DNA from: an uncultured Prevotellaceae bacterium
GTDB taxonomy: Bacteria; Bacteroidota; Bacteroidia; Bacteroidales; Bacteroidaceae
Direction of reading: 5' to 3'
DNA length: 64,000 bases
Assembly (NCBI GenBank): GCA_900316315.1
Contig: ONCK01000001.1
Location: forward strand, 124,001 to 188,000
This document shows, piece by piece, positions 44,175 through 53,058 of the stretch. The position numbers and the translations under genes are program-made. The number at the start of each line of letters is the position of its first letter. Position 1 is the first letter of the stretch. The notes beneath the pieces were generated by a model. It saw nothing but the letters and a program-made list of their open reading frames with translations, made no database searches and had not been told where the DNA came from.

Positions 44175-47096
44175 TTACTTGTAGAGTATTTTGCGTCCGG
44201 CTATGATATAGATACTTCCCTTTACCATTTTGTCGGGAGCAATACGGCGTCCCTGCAGATCGTATACAGTACCTTGCAGAGTGGACTTGTCAACGGCGAC
44301 ACCTCGTATAGCAGTGAGATCATCGACGATTCGGTCCGCATAGTTCACCCATACCTTGGCTGACTTGTAGGTCTCAGCGGTACCCTTCGGCACATGGATC
44401 GGGCAGTCATTGGTCCTGTTAAATGCACTAGAGCTCAGTGTAGGCGGAGTCACGCCTTCCATATAGATATTTTGGAGACCTGTGCAGCCGTAGAAGCTGC
44501 TGCGTCCGATTTCCGTCACACCGGCTGGGAAATGAACTTCGGTCAGGCCCGTGCAGCCGTAGAAGGCGCGCATGCCAATCTCAGTCAGAGAGGCCGGGAA
44601 CGTGAGGTGAGTCAGCCCCGTCGTATTGTAGAAGGCATTGGCAGCGATGCTTTGCAGTCCGGAGCCAAAGTTGACTGTCTCCAACTGGTCGCAGGCGCTG
44701 AAGGCATAGTTCTCGATAGTCTTGCATGCGTCGGGAAGCGTCACCTCCTGCAAGGAGTCACAATGGAGGAAGGTCTGCTCACGGATAACCGTGAGGCCCT
44801 CGGGCAAAACGATGCTCTTGAGACCGCGACAAGCGTTGAAGGCATCACGCCCTAGGGTAGTTGCCTTGACCGGCAGCGTCACGCTCTTGAGATGGCCACA
44901 GCTCATGAAGGCAGAGTCGGCAATTCCGATGACCTGATAAATCTTGTCATTATGCGAGACCGTATCGGGGATGACGATATCGCCCTTGTACATGCGCGAG
45001 GTCACTGACCGGCTCGTCGAGTAGGCTGTGACGCGTGCCGTCATCGTAGAGTCGTCGTAGACATACTGGAGCAGTCCTTCCTTGGTGTCCGACGGAGATT
45101 TGGACACGACGTGCAGCGTATCGGTATAGCCTAGATAGACCGTGCACTGGGCACCGGCGCTGGTCGCAGCCTTGACTCTGAACGTATAGTTACCAAACGG
45201 CATAGACGAAGGAACGGTGTAGCTGAGCGACTTGGTGGGATAGAAGTATGCGGAGCCCAGACTTGTCGTGGTATAAAGCGTGCTGAGCTTGGTCTCCTGA
45301 CCGGCTGAGTCGACGATATAGAGGTCTATGCTGCCGGCAAACGTATTCTGGTTGACATTTTCTACCGTATCAATTTTGATCTTCATGGGCGAACCCGGCA
45401 GCGCATAGGTCGTATCGACGAGGTGCACTCCCGTACATCCGATAACCATAGGCTTGTCAACACCGTCATCCGGGGTGAGATCGACGATGATGGCGTTGGA
45501 ATGAGAATAGTTGCTCTTCGAACCACCTATGCCGGCTTCTGATGGTTTGAGAAGGGAGGCCAGGAAGTAGCCGTTGCTGGAGCCGCCCCATCCCCAGTTG
45601 ACATGATAGTAAGGGGTACCGTCTTGGAAGCGGTAGCCATCGAGTACGAAGGCATGTCCCCCGCCTGTCTCGCTCTCGCCACGCATGATGACCGGACGCT
45701 TTGCCCGAATCTCCGACTGGAGTTGGGTATGCCAGTCACGGGTCGAGAACATGCTCGCCGGGATATACTTGGCGTCCTTATCGTATCCGAAGTGGGTATT
45801 CATCGCAAGGGGCACTCTAGACACTGAAGCCGAGCTAGAACTGCCGTACTGCATATTGACCGACACACCGGCGGCATACATGAGCCCCGCGATGGCATTG
45901 GCTTGGTCAGAAGAATACTGGCAGGCGAACATAGAGCCGTCTATCGTATAGTTGCTTCCCTCCTTGGTCAATGTGAGGTAGTCTTCCTCCAGATGAGTCG
46001 CGTCTACGCTCCATGGCGTTGCGCGTTTGGCATAGGTCCAGACGCTCGTACCCTTTTCGCGCACGCCAAGATATATTCTGTAAGTACCGTCAGCCATACT
46101 GCCGGGCATAGAGTGCAGGATGCTGCGGCGGGCGTAGCTCTTCTTAGACGCCAGCGAAGAGAGCGTATACCGCGTCCCAATCGGACGGATAAAGTTGCCG
46201 TTGGCATCGGCCAGGATAAGTTGATAATTGCCTGCGAAGGTCGTCGAGTCAAGATTGAGCAAGCTGTCCACGACGATGTATCGCGTAGTGGTGGGATTGA
46301 GATACATCCGCGCAAAGACGAGGCGCGTCGCTGCAGATGTCGTTTCCTCGTCAGTATATTCCGTCTCGGCTGTCGTATAAGTGTCGAGCATGTTGTCCCA
46401 GTCAAACTTGGTCTTGGTGAAGTCGTACTTGATCGTATCGGGCTTTGTCTTGGAGATATAGTTGTTGGTTCCCTTGCAGTAGTCGGTAGGATATTGGTAA
46501 TACTTCATCACCTGCACCATGGCAGTGGCGACACATCCTGTCACCGAGTGCGAACTTGAGGTGCGCATGGGGCAGAGCAGATTGTACGGTGTGCCTTGAT
46601 TGTACTTGATACCGCCGAGCAGCGGTTCTACACTGTCTGTCAAGTCATTGTCAGCCTCAGCAAATATATCGCTGGCTTTAGCTGTGCCCGCGTCAATGGC
46701 CTGTAGGGCGAGCGCATACTCCTCCAGCATATACTTAAGGCCGTCGGGAACATCCGTAGGGTCAAATGTCTCATCGTCGCTCATACCCAGCACTGCAGGC
46801 ATACGGTCGTCGCCCGACACGATGACAAATCCGCAGACGCCACTGTCTTGCGGACGGCAGATATAGAAGGCCTCACCTGTCAAAGGCAGCACCTCCCGAC
46901 TCAAAACCTCGGTAGAAGCGGTCAGGGTGAGACGCTGCACCTGTCCGAGCAGGGCTTTACTGTTGGCCGTCGTACGGCGGAGCAGTACGCTGCGGGCTAC
47001 ATCCTCCACTTCACTCTCTGAACGCTGACGAGCCTGTACGGGCAGCATCATGATCAGTGCCAGCAGGCTCACAAGGGTAATTTTCCAATTCAACAT
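44175..47096 (-). CDS. C10 (streptopain-like) cysteine protease with split catalytic domain and BspA-type leucine-rich repeats
   Basis: A 973-residue secreted protease. A signal peptide covers residues 1-22, then a Spi/PrtT-type propeptide domain (to about 160). The catalytic cysteine is Cys188 in TGCVATAMVQVMKYY and the histidine His481 in GGGHAFVLDGY, with NWGWGG at 498-503. The spacing Cys-His is 293 residues, about twice that of streptopain, because a ~150-residue segment (about 245-395) with a TFAG...L-x-LAD-x-NG pattern is inserted in the catalytic domain. The same pattern (NTFAGSIDLYIVDSAG) recurs in the domain after the catalytic part (550-668). Then come five or six LRR_5 repeats (about 700-925) and a YDLQGRR tail. 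Single gene with a -7 element at 47123-47130. Confidence 0.9.
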   Translation of the reverse strand: MLNWKITLVSLLALIMMLPVQARQRSESEVEDVARSVLLRRTTANSKALLGQVQRLTLTASTEVLSREVLPLTGEAFYICRPQDSGVCGFVIVSGDDRMPAVLGMSDDETFDPTDVPDGLKYMLEEYALALQAIDAGTAKASDIFAEADNDLTDSVEPLLGGIKYNQGTPYNLLCPMRTSSSHSVTGCVATAMVQVMKYYQYPTDYCKGTNNYISKTKPDTIKYDFTKTKFDWDNMLDTYTTAETEYTDEETTSAATRLVFARMYLNPTTTRYIVVDSLLNLDSTTFAGNYQLILADANGNFIRPIGTRYTLSSLASKKSYARRSILHSMPGSMADGTYRIYLGVREKGTSVWTYAKRATPWSVDATHLEEDYLTLTKEGSNYTIDGSMFACQYSSDQANAIAGLMYAAGVSVNMQYGSSSSASVSRVPLAMNTHFGYDKDAKYIPASMFSTRDWHTQLQSEIRAKRPVIMRGESETGGGHAFVLDGYRFQDGTPYYHVNWGWGGSSNGYFLASLLKPSEAGIGGSKSNYSHSNAIIVDLTPDDGVDKPMVIGCTGVHLVDTTYALPGSPMKIKIDTVENVNQNTFAGSIDLYIVDSAGQETKLSTLYTTTSLGSAYFYPTKSLSYTVPSSMPFGNYTFRVKAATSAGAQCTVYLGYTDTLHVVSKSPSDTKEGLLQYVYDDSTMTARVTAYSTSRSVTSRMYKGDIVIPDTVSHNDKIYQVIGIADSAFMSCGHLKSVTLPVKATTLGRDAFNACRGLKSIVLPEGLTVIREQTFLHCDSLQEVTLPDACKTIENYAFSACDQLETVNFGSGLQSIAANAFYNTTGLTHLTFPASLTEIGMRAFYGCTGLTEVHFPAGVTEIGRSSFYGCTGLQNIYMEGVTPPTLSSSAFNRTNDCPIHVPKGTAETYKSAKVWVNYADRIVDDLTAIRGVAVDKSTLQGTVYDLQGRRIAPDKMVKGSIYIIAGRKILYK

Positions 47097-47122
47097 CAGT
47101 ACATATTTTTATAACATTGTGG

Positions 47123-47130
47123 CAAAAATA
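47123..47130 (-). promoter_or_regulatory. -7 promoter element of the C10 protease gene
   Basis: TATTTTTG on the minus strand, 26 bases before the start codon. No -33 match seen. Confidence 0.45.
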
Positions 47131-47593
47131 CTAAAAGTCTTCATATAGTCAGCCGATTAACCCTAATTTTTTTTAACCCATCCGGCCGCCTCAAACCCAG
47201 GCGCGAGAGCCAGCTGCCAAAGCACCGGCACAGCAGTCAGCGACCCGATGCCGGCAAGACTGGGAGGCATCTGCTGTAGCCATAGGAGCAAGTAGCGCTT
47301 CGGCCGCACGGCGCAAGTCTGTTCTCCCAGGCCAACCGAAAGGTAAAGAGAGAAATAGGCCCCTCTACGCTGCCTGCTAAATGTCAGCCAATGGCCTCTC
47401 CTCTGCACCCACCGCCAGTCTACAGCCACACGTCCGCGACAGGCTCTCCTCGGTTGGCCAATCGGATGGTCAGGTAGCCCCCAATGCCTTACCACGCGTT
47501 ACCTACCACGCCTCCTTCACCCACGGTTTTTCCGCGAGGGTCATACCAATCTATAGAGGGAGCCGTTTTCATCAAAGGTCCATGGGAAAAATA
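47131..47593. other. Gene-free interval upstream of the C10 protease
   Basis: About 460 bases between the C10 promoter and repeat copy C. No gene, RNA or terminator was recognised. Confidence 0.5.
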
Positions 47594-47882
47594 TTTTTTA
47601 TAATAAAAAATTGAGTTGAAAGTTCCCGCTTGTCCCCAAATGCAAAAAGATGGAAATTCCCTCAAATCGCCTTTGCAACTCACTGAAAGCCAATGAATTA
47701 CAAATAAGATTTGGCTTTCTTGTAACTGACTGGCTATCAAGCGATAACAACTCGCCTTCTAGTTTAAACTAAGTCCGACCTAGTTTAAACTACATCCGAC
47801 CTTGTTACGCTTACAAGGCGACTTGTCATCACTACATCGGCACTTATTTCAGACAGCATCCCGGATTTATTATATAAAAAAA
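47594..47882 (+). repeat. 289-bp MITE-like dispersed repeat, copy C (best preserved)
   Basis: Left end TTTTTTATAATAAAAAA, right end TTTATTATATAAAAAA, about 289 bases. Inside are a stem GAAAGCCAA/TTGGCTTTC near 47678-47725, an outer stem ACAACTCGCCTT / AAGGCGACTTGT around the core, two perfect TAGTTTAAACTA palindromes at 47760-47792 separated by AGTCCGACC, and the CCTTGTT/TACAAGG hairpin at 47800-47818. No frame of any length with start signals lies within it. It is in an interval between the C10 protease and the tRNA-Asn genes. Confidence 0.85.
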
Positions 47883-48356
47883 CGGAGGGCTATTGCCCTC
47901 TTTGAGGCATCACCGAAGTCAAAGGCCGAATATGGACGGCGCCCTCCTCGCGTAAGACATTTTCAACGGACACTGTCAAGGAAATCCACGAGACGGAGCC
48001 CATTCCGAACGACGCGGCAAGGCCAGTCGAGCCGGATTGAAATGCCCCAGCCCCGTAGATGCTGCACCTCGGGAGCATATTGACAGAGCCTCAACTCTGC
48101 CTGCCCCATCACCAAGCCTCGCATGCCGTAGCGAAATTTCCCCTTGCAAAGACTGAAGCGTCTCCTGACCCGTCTGAGAGGCGCCGCAGACAAAGAGTTC
48201 TCCTTATCCCCATCGCAAAAAGGCATGCTTTTTCCCGTCGATAGGCAGCTGGCCCATCTTCTCTCTCACCCCACCGCAACAGGGCCCCGGAATAAGGGTC
48301 GTCTTAGCGATGAGAAATAAACAGTCCGGGCTACTTAGGCCATGGGAACAGGGGCA
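47883..48356. other. Gene-free interval after repeat copy C
   Basis: About 470 bases between the repeat and the tRNA-Asn terminator. Only short antisense-like frames; nothing recognised. Confidence 0.5.
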
Positions 48357-48396
48357 CAAAACAAGACGTCCCGTCTGCCAGATGACAGACGGGACG
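48357..48396 (-). terminator. Terminator of the tRNA-Asn pair
   Basis: CGTCCCGTCTG (48367-48377) pairs with CAGACGGGACG (48386-48396), 11 perfect pairs; on the minus strand TCTTGTTTTGTG follows. It lies 12 bases after the downstream tRNA-Asn. Confidence 0.8.
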
Positions 48397-48408
48397 CTTG
48401 ACTCACTG

Positions 48409-48485
48409 TGGCGCTTCAAGATGGGCTTGAACCAACGACCCCCTGATTAACAGTCAGGTGCTCTAACCAACTGAGCTATTGAAGC
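48409..48485 (-). tRNA. tRNA-Asn (GTT), second copy
   Basis: Minus strand from GCTTCAATAGCTCAG to TTGAAGCGCCA with anticodon GTT (48449-48451). The acceptor stem is GCTTCAA/TTGAAGC and the CCA end is encoded (48409-48411). Identical to the copy 20 bases upstream. Confidence 0.96.
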
Positions 48486-48505
48486 ATTGAATAGGCTGTA
48501 AGTTG

Positions 48506-48582
48506 TGGCGCTTCAAGATGGGCTTGAACCAACGACCCCCTGATTAACAGTCAGGTGCTCTAACCAACTGAGCTATTGAAGC
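48506..48582 (-). tRNA. tRNA-Asn (GTT), first copy
   Basis: Same 77 bases as the copy at 48409-48485, with anticodon GTT at 48546-48548 and an encoded CCA. Both copies are read from the promoter at 48617-48646. Confidence 0.96.
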
Positions 48583-48616
48583 AGTCTTGCAAAAACTTTT
48601 TATTGCTTTCGCGGTG

Positions 48617-48646
48617 CAAAAGTAGCGCTATTTTTGAAAATAGCAA
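48617..48646 (-). promoter_or_regulatory. Promoter of the tRNA-Asn pair
   Basis: On the minus strand: TTG (48644-48646), 19-bp spacer, TACTTTTG (48617-48624), 34 bases upstream of the first tRNA. It overlaps the divergent PfkB-kinase promoter region. Confidence 0.7.
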
Positions 48647-48654
48647 TAACTTTG
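48647..48654 (+). promoter_or_regulatory. -7 promoter element of the PfkB kinase gene
   Basis: TAACTTTG on the plus strand about 21 bases before the ATG at 48676, immediately divergent from the tRNA-Asn promoter. Confidence 0.5.
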
Positions 48655-48675
48655 TGCAGAAAAATTGGACTTCGC

Positions 48676-49656
48676 ATGCAAAAAATCCTAGGCATCGGCA
48701 ATGCTCTCATAGATATATTGATACAGGTCAGCGATGACAGCCTGCTCCGTCAGCTCTCGCTGCCCAAGGGATCCACCCGGTTTGTCTCCGACCAAGGCTA
48801 TCCCCGTCTGTCCGCCGCTATCGCTCATCTGCAACGGCAGATCACAGCCGGCGGGTCTGCCTCCAATACGGCCAAAGGGCTCTCTATGCTCGGCACGCCT
48901 GCGGGCTATATCGGCAAGGTGGGCAACGATGACTACGGACGCCATTTCTGCAACGCGCTGGAGACCCATGGCGTAACTCCGTTCCTGACCGTACACCCCA
49001 AGGCGCCGACAGGTCTCGCCACGACACTCATTACACCCGACGGACAGCGCACTTTTGCCGACTACATGGGTGCCGCCTCGCTGCTGGAGCCGGCAGATAT
49101 TGACCATGCCCCGCTCGACGACTACGACATGCTCTATGTAGAGGGCTACCTCGTACAGAGTCCCGATCTCATCGAGCATGCGATGTCGCAGGCCAAGGCC
49201 CATGGTCTCCGGGTCTGCCTCGACCTCTCCAGCTACAATATCGTAGAGACACAGCGTCCCCTCTTCCAGCATTTGCTCCACGACTACGTCGACACGGTCT
49301 TTGCCAACGAGGAGGAGGCCGCCGCCCTCACCGGGGGCGATGCCGAGGCGTCTGCCACACTTATGGCCCGTTTCTGCCAGACCGCAGTAGTCAAGCTCGG
49401 TGCACGCGGAGCCATAGCGTGCAGCCAAGGCCAGTGCTACCGGGCACCGGGTCTCTCGGTCGCCCAGGTCATCGATACGACAGGAGCCGGCGACAGTTTT
49501 GCCGCAGGATTTCTCCATGCCCGTGCCAACGGCTGGCCGCTGGACCAGGCCCTCTCACTGGGCAATCGTATCGCTTCCCACGTCATACAGCATATCGGTT
49601 CCAATCTGCCGGCTGCGGAGTGGCACCAGCTGAAGGCCTCCGCCGGCGATGCCTGA
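48676..49656 (+). CDS. PfkB family carbohydrate/nucleoside kinase (adenosine kinase-like)
   Basis: A 326-residue ribokinase-fold kinase. PfkB signature 1 is GGSASNTAKGLSMLG near residues 55-70, and signature 2 DTTGAGDSFAAGF near 257-270 holds the catalytic Asp. The N-terminal GIGNALIDILIQVSDD block resembles adenosine kinases of Bacteroidota, so adenosine or another nucleoside/sugar is the likely substrate. The ATG at 48676 is used because the longer frame starts with a TTG inside the promoter. Followed 79 bases later by the S41 protease gene in the same direction. Confidence 0.85.
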   Translation: MQKILGIGNALIDILIQVSDDSLLRQLSLPKGSTRFVSDQGYPRLSAAIAHLQRQITAGGSASNTAKGLSMLGTPAGYIGKVGNDDYGRHFCNALETHGVTPFLTVHPKAPTGLATTLITPDGQRTFADYMGAASLLEPADIDHAPLDDYDMLYVEGYLVQSPDLIEHAMSQAKAHGLRVCLDLSSYNIVETQRPLFQHLLHDYVDTVFANEEEAAALTGGDAEASATLMARFCQTAVVKLGARGAIACSQGQCYRAPGLSVAQVIDTTGAGDSFAAGFLHARANGWPLDQALSLGNRIASHVIQHIGSNLPAAEWHQLKASAGDA

Positions 49657-49735
49657 CCTCTCCGCTGTCTGTCCGCTACGACCATATCACATGCCGTTCA
49701 CCTATTTTCATTGACTACATCCTATCCACTTATCC

Positions 49736-51409
49736 ATGAAGCATATTTCAATCCTCCTGGCGCTGACCCTGACCATGACACTCTGCGCTCCCGACGCGAC
49801 AGCCCAGCGGGGACACAACTACCAAGTCAGCAAAAATCTTGAGATATTCAATCGCGTGTACAAAGTACTCGACGAGTATTACGTTGACACGCTGAGCGCA
49901 GACACGCTCATCCCCGACGTCATCCAGTACATGCTCGAGGGCCTCGACCCCTATACCGAGTACATCCCCGCCGACGACACCCGCAACCTCGAAGCCATGA
50001 CTAACGGAAAATACGCTGGCATCGGGGCCATCATACACTACGACAAGTCAACCGACAGATGCGCCATTACAGAGCCCTATGCTGGTGCCCCGGCGGCCAC
50101 AGCGGGTCTGCATATCGGCGACGTCATCCTGAGCATCGACGACAAGGATGTCGGCGTCAAGGGCAAGGCTGACGTGGGCGACTACACGCAGCGTATCAGT
50201 AATATGCTCCGCGGTGACCCAGGCACCAGCTTCACCCTCGAGGTACAGCGTCCCGGCGAGTCCAAGCCTCTCCGGTTTGTCATCCACCGCGCCAGCGTCA
50301 CGGTGAGCGCCGTGCCCTACTACGGCATGGTAGACGGCGACGTGGGCTACATTCTGCTGACCACCTTCACCCGCGGCTGCTCCGACCAAGTGCTAGAAGC
50401 CCTGCGGCAGCTCAAGCAACAGGGCGCGCGGCGCCTTATCCTCGACCTGCGCAACAATGGAGGCGGCCTCGCTGTAGAAGCCGTCAATTTGGTCAACCTG
50501 TTTGTACCCAAGGGCCAGCTTATCCTCAGGATGAAGGGCAAATACAAGACCAGCAACATGCAGTACTTGACCCGCAACCGCCCCGAGGACACCCAGATAC
50601 CTCTGGTCGTGCTCGTCAACGGGCTGTCAGCCTCCAGTTCCGAGATCACCTGCGGCGCACTGCAGGATCTCGACCGCGCCGTCATCATGGGGACGCGTAC
50701 CTACGGCAAAGGGCTCGTACAGCAGCCTCACGAGCTCCCTTACGGCAATGTGCTCAAGCTGACTACCAGCCACTACTACATCCCTAGCGGACGTTGCATC
50801 CAGGCCCTTGACTACAAGCGGCGCTCCAGCGACGGACAAGCTTACCGTACGCCTGACAGCCTCACTCATGTCTTTCATACAGCGGCCGGCCGACCGGTGC
50901 GCGATGGCGGCGGCATCACCCCCGATGTGCCCCTCGCCGAAGACACGCTCCCCAATCTCATCTACTATCTGCGTCAGAGTGACGCCTTCGCCCACTTCTG
51001 CGACCTCTATCGCAACCGGCATGACTCTATCGCGCCCGCGGACCGCTTTGTCCTCACCGATGCAGAGTACGCCGCCTTCAAGGACTCTCTCAAGCAGAGC
51101 GACTTCACCTACGACCGCCAGAGCTACAAGGCGCTCCAGCAGCTGCGCAAGATAGCCAAGAGCGAGGGATACGCAGAGAGCGCTGCGGCCGAACTGGACG
51201 CCCTCGAGCGCAAACTGACCCACGACCTGGGCGACGACCTCGACCACTTCAAGCCGCTTATCCTCGATGAGCTCAATGCCAATATCGCTTTGCGTTACTA
51301 CAACCGCCGTGGCTACTATGCCTCTCTCCTGCCCCATGACAAGCAGATTCCTCAGGCAATCAAGCTACTCAAGGATACCTCCCGGTACAACAAGATACTG
51401 CGCAAGTAG
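49736..51409 (+). CDS. S41 family C-terminal processing peptidase
   Basis: A 557-residue exported serine protease of the tail-specific (CtpA/Prc-like) family. A signal peptide is at 1-23. An N-terminal helical region (KVLDEYYVDTLSADTLI) leads to a PDZ domain (about 90-185, YAGIGAIIHYDKSTDR and GLHIGDVILSIDDKDV), then the S41 domain with NGLSASSSEI (catalytic Ser near 301) and GKGLVQ (catalytic Lys near 328), and a ~170-residue helical C-terminal extension. The role is likely cleavage of the C-termini of periplasmic or secreted proteins. Probably co-transcribed with the PfkB kinase gene. Confidence 0.92.
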   Translation: MKHISILLALTLTMTLCAPDATAQRGHNYQVSKNLEIFNRVYKVLDEYYVDTLSADTLIPDVIQYMLEGLDPYTEYIPADDTRNLEAMTNGKYAGIGAIIHYDKSTDRCAITEPYAGAPAATAGLHIGDVILSIDDKDVGVKGKADVGDYTQRISNMLRGDPGTSFTLEVQRPGESKPLRFVIHRASVTVSAVPYYGMVDGDVGYILLTTFTRGCSDQVLEALRQLKQQGARRLILDLRNNGGGLAVEAVNLVNLFVPKGQLILRMKGKYKTSNMQYLTRNRPEDTQIPLVVLVNGLSASSSEITCGALQDLDRAVIMGTRTYGKGLVQQPHELPYGNVLKLTTSHYYIPSGRCIQALDYKRRSSDGQAYRTPDSLTHVFHTAAGRPVRDGGGITPDVPLAEDTLPNLIYYLRQSDAFAHFCDLYRNRHDSIAPADRFVLTDAEYAAFKDSLKQSDFTYDRQSYKALQQLRKIAKSEGYAESAAAELDALERKLTHDLGDDLDHFKPLILDELNANIALRYYNRRGYYASLLPHDKQIPQAIKLLKDTSRYNKILRK

Positions 51410-51604
51410 CCTCCGCTCCCGTATCAGCTTTTCCCTCTCGGGACGGCACCACCCGCATCCCCGGCACAACACATCTCAGTCCGGCAATTATTCGCTGGCA
51501 CATCGCGCCCCGTTTTTTTACCCTGCGTTGCCGTCCGACAGCCTCGACGGGCTATGCAGAGCATACTTTGCACCGCCGGAAGACGAGTTTTACGAAAAAG
51601 TTTC

Positions 51605-51612
51605 TACCTTTG
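51605..51612 (+). promoter_or_regulatory. -7 promoter element of the SRPBCC - lipoprotein pair
   Basis: TACCTTTG fits TAnnTTTG, 31 bases before the ATG at 51644. A TTTT stretch about 17 bp upstream is a weak -33. Confidence 0.5.
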
Positions 51613-51643
51613 CATCATCTGAAACCCATACTATCCATACACT

Positions 51644-52132
51644 ATGAGCAGCAATGACTTCGTAAGCAGCACCAAGCAAATACCTTATCCCCAAGAGACC
51701 GTCTATGACAAGCTCCAGGACCTCACCCATCTGGAGCAACTGCGCCAACGCCTCAACACGCCTGACTTTGAGGAGAAGATTGCGTCGCAGATCGGCGCCG
51801 ACAAGGCACAGGACGTCAAACAGCGTCTGCAGAGCATGACTTTTACGTCCGACAGCCTGAGTGTGCCGTCTCCGCTGGGCGAGATGAGTCTGGAGATTGT
51901 GGAGCGCGAGGCACCCAAGCTCGTCAAGTTTGAGGGCAAGGGCACTCCGGTCGCCGTACACCTCTGGATACAGCTTCTGCCCTCCGATGAGGGGAGACAG
52001 AGCCTCATGCGCGTCACGCTGAGAGCTGAGCTCAATATGTTTATCCGCAAGATGGTGGAGAGCAAACTGCAAGAAGCCACGGAGCAGGTCGCCAATATGT
52101 TGGCACAGATTCCCTATGGCAATGTGGAGTAG
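51644..52132 (+). CDS. SRPBCC-fold (START/Bet v1-like) family protein
   Basis: A 162-residue cytosolic protein with the alpha/beta helix-grip pattern of the SRPBCC superfamily: N-terminal strand FVSSTKQIPYPQETVYDKLQDLTHLEQL, a central insertion (DFEEKIASQIGADKAQDVKQRL), beta-strands (LVKFEGKGTPVAVHLWIQLLP) and a long C-terminal helix (MFIRKMVESKLQEATEQVANML). Such proteins bind hydrophobic ligands, but no ligand is predictable. Its end overlaps the next gene's start by 17 bases. Confidence 0.75.
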   Translation: MSSNDFVSSTKQIPYPQETVYDKLQDLTHLEQLRQRLNTPDFEEKIASQIGADKAQDVKQRLQSMTFTSDSLSVPSPLGEMSLEIVEREAPKLVKFEGKGTPVAVHLWIQLLPSDEGRQSLMRVTLRAELNMFIRKMVESKLQEATEQVANMLAQIPYGNVE

Positions 52133-52679
52133 CCGAATCGCAGCCGTCATCTCACTTGCTGCAGGTCTCCTCCTGTTCTCGGGATGCTCAGGCGATGACG
52201 TACAGAATGAATATTCCCGCCGCCATGCCTACTTCTCCTATTCTCAGGTGATCACCACGCAGCCGCTCTATTCCGCCCTCACAAGCCCCGGCCTCTACTG
52301 CTTGATCTATCAGAATGGCGCCAACCTTGTCTTTGCCTCACTTACCTCCTCGCTCAGCGTACCCATCACGGCCGTCGCGCAATATCAGCGTTTTCAGTCT
52401 GTAGACGGCTTCATCGTCGGCCAGAGCAACGAACTAGACATGAAGACCGGCCAGATGACCATCTATTGCTTTGACCGCGCGTGTCCCAACTGCTACCGCG
52501 ACGACGCCGTGACCCGTCCGCTCGCGCTCAAGGAGAATGGATTTGCTTACTGCAGCCGATGCAAGCGCACCTACTACCTCAATAGCGGCGGGCTTATCTA
52601 TTCAGGAGACAAGGGGGTCAAGCTTGACCGCTACCGCATCTACTACACGGGATCCAACACCATGACAATCTCCAACTGA
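52116..52679 (+). CDS. Lipoprotein with a CxxC...CxxC metal-binding motif
   Basis: A 187-residue predicted lipoprotein; the lipobox LFSGC places the acylated cysteine at residue 24 (22 if the ATG at 52122 is used). The mature part has CPNC and, 38 residues later, CSRC, a pair of knuckles typical of zinc ribbons or Rieske-like cores, though the histidines needed for a Rieske cluster are not seen. The nearby TYYLNSGGLIYSGDKG region resembles a small Gly-rich turn. I do not recognise a named family. The start overlaps the SRPBCC gene (ATG at 52116 inside its last codons), so translation is probably coupled. Confidence 0.72.
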   Translation: MAMWSSRIAAVISLAAGLLLFSGCSGDDVQNEYSRRHAYFSYSQVITTQPLYSALTSPGLYCLIYQNGANLVFASLTSSLSVPITAVAQYQRFQSVDGFIVGQSNELDMKTGQMTIYCFDRACPNCYRDDAVTRPLALKENGFAYCSRCKRTYYLNSGGLIYSGDKGVKLDRYRIYYTGSNTMTISN

Positions 52680-53058
52680 TCGTCTCTACGCACCTACCGC
52701 AAAGGGCCCTGTCTCCGCCATGACCGAGGGCAAGAAGGCACGCAGACTTAGTATGAAGACAACATCAGACCCTGGAGAAATGGAGTTAGATGTCATTTCA
52801 ACCAGATACGATGTAAATTAAATTAAGTCGGACTTCGCTGAAGCTGCATCCGACCTTGTCGTGAGTACATCGCCATCTGTCTCTTCGGCTCCAGACAGAG
52901 CTTAAGTCGTTCCCGCGATTTTTAGATTACCAAAGCTGCAGCGCTTGCAGTTGTCCTACAGATAGAACTCAAACAGCGGTCTGCGGCCACCATGACCGGC
53001 ACCGCAAACGGCTCAGACAGATACACTAGAAGCTCGTACACGGTTTTTTTTCACAATA
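52680..53058. other. Gene-free interval before the tRNA-Gly/Leu cluster
   Basis: About 380 bases that contain a decayed repeat core (52810-52860) but no gene or RNA. Confidence 0.5.
52810..52860 (+). repeat. Decayed core of the 289-bp repeat (copy E)
   Basis: GATGTAAATTAAATTAAGTCGGAC is followed by GCATCCGACCTTGT, in the order and spacing of the repeat core (TAAGTCCGACC, CATCCGACCTTGT). The palindromes have decayed and the arms are absent. Confidence 0.45.
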
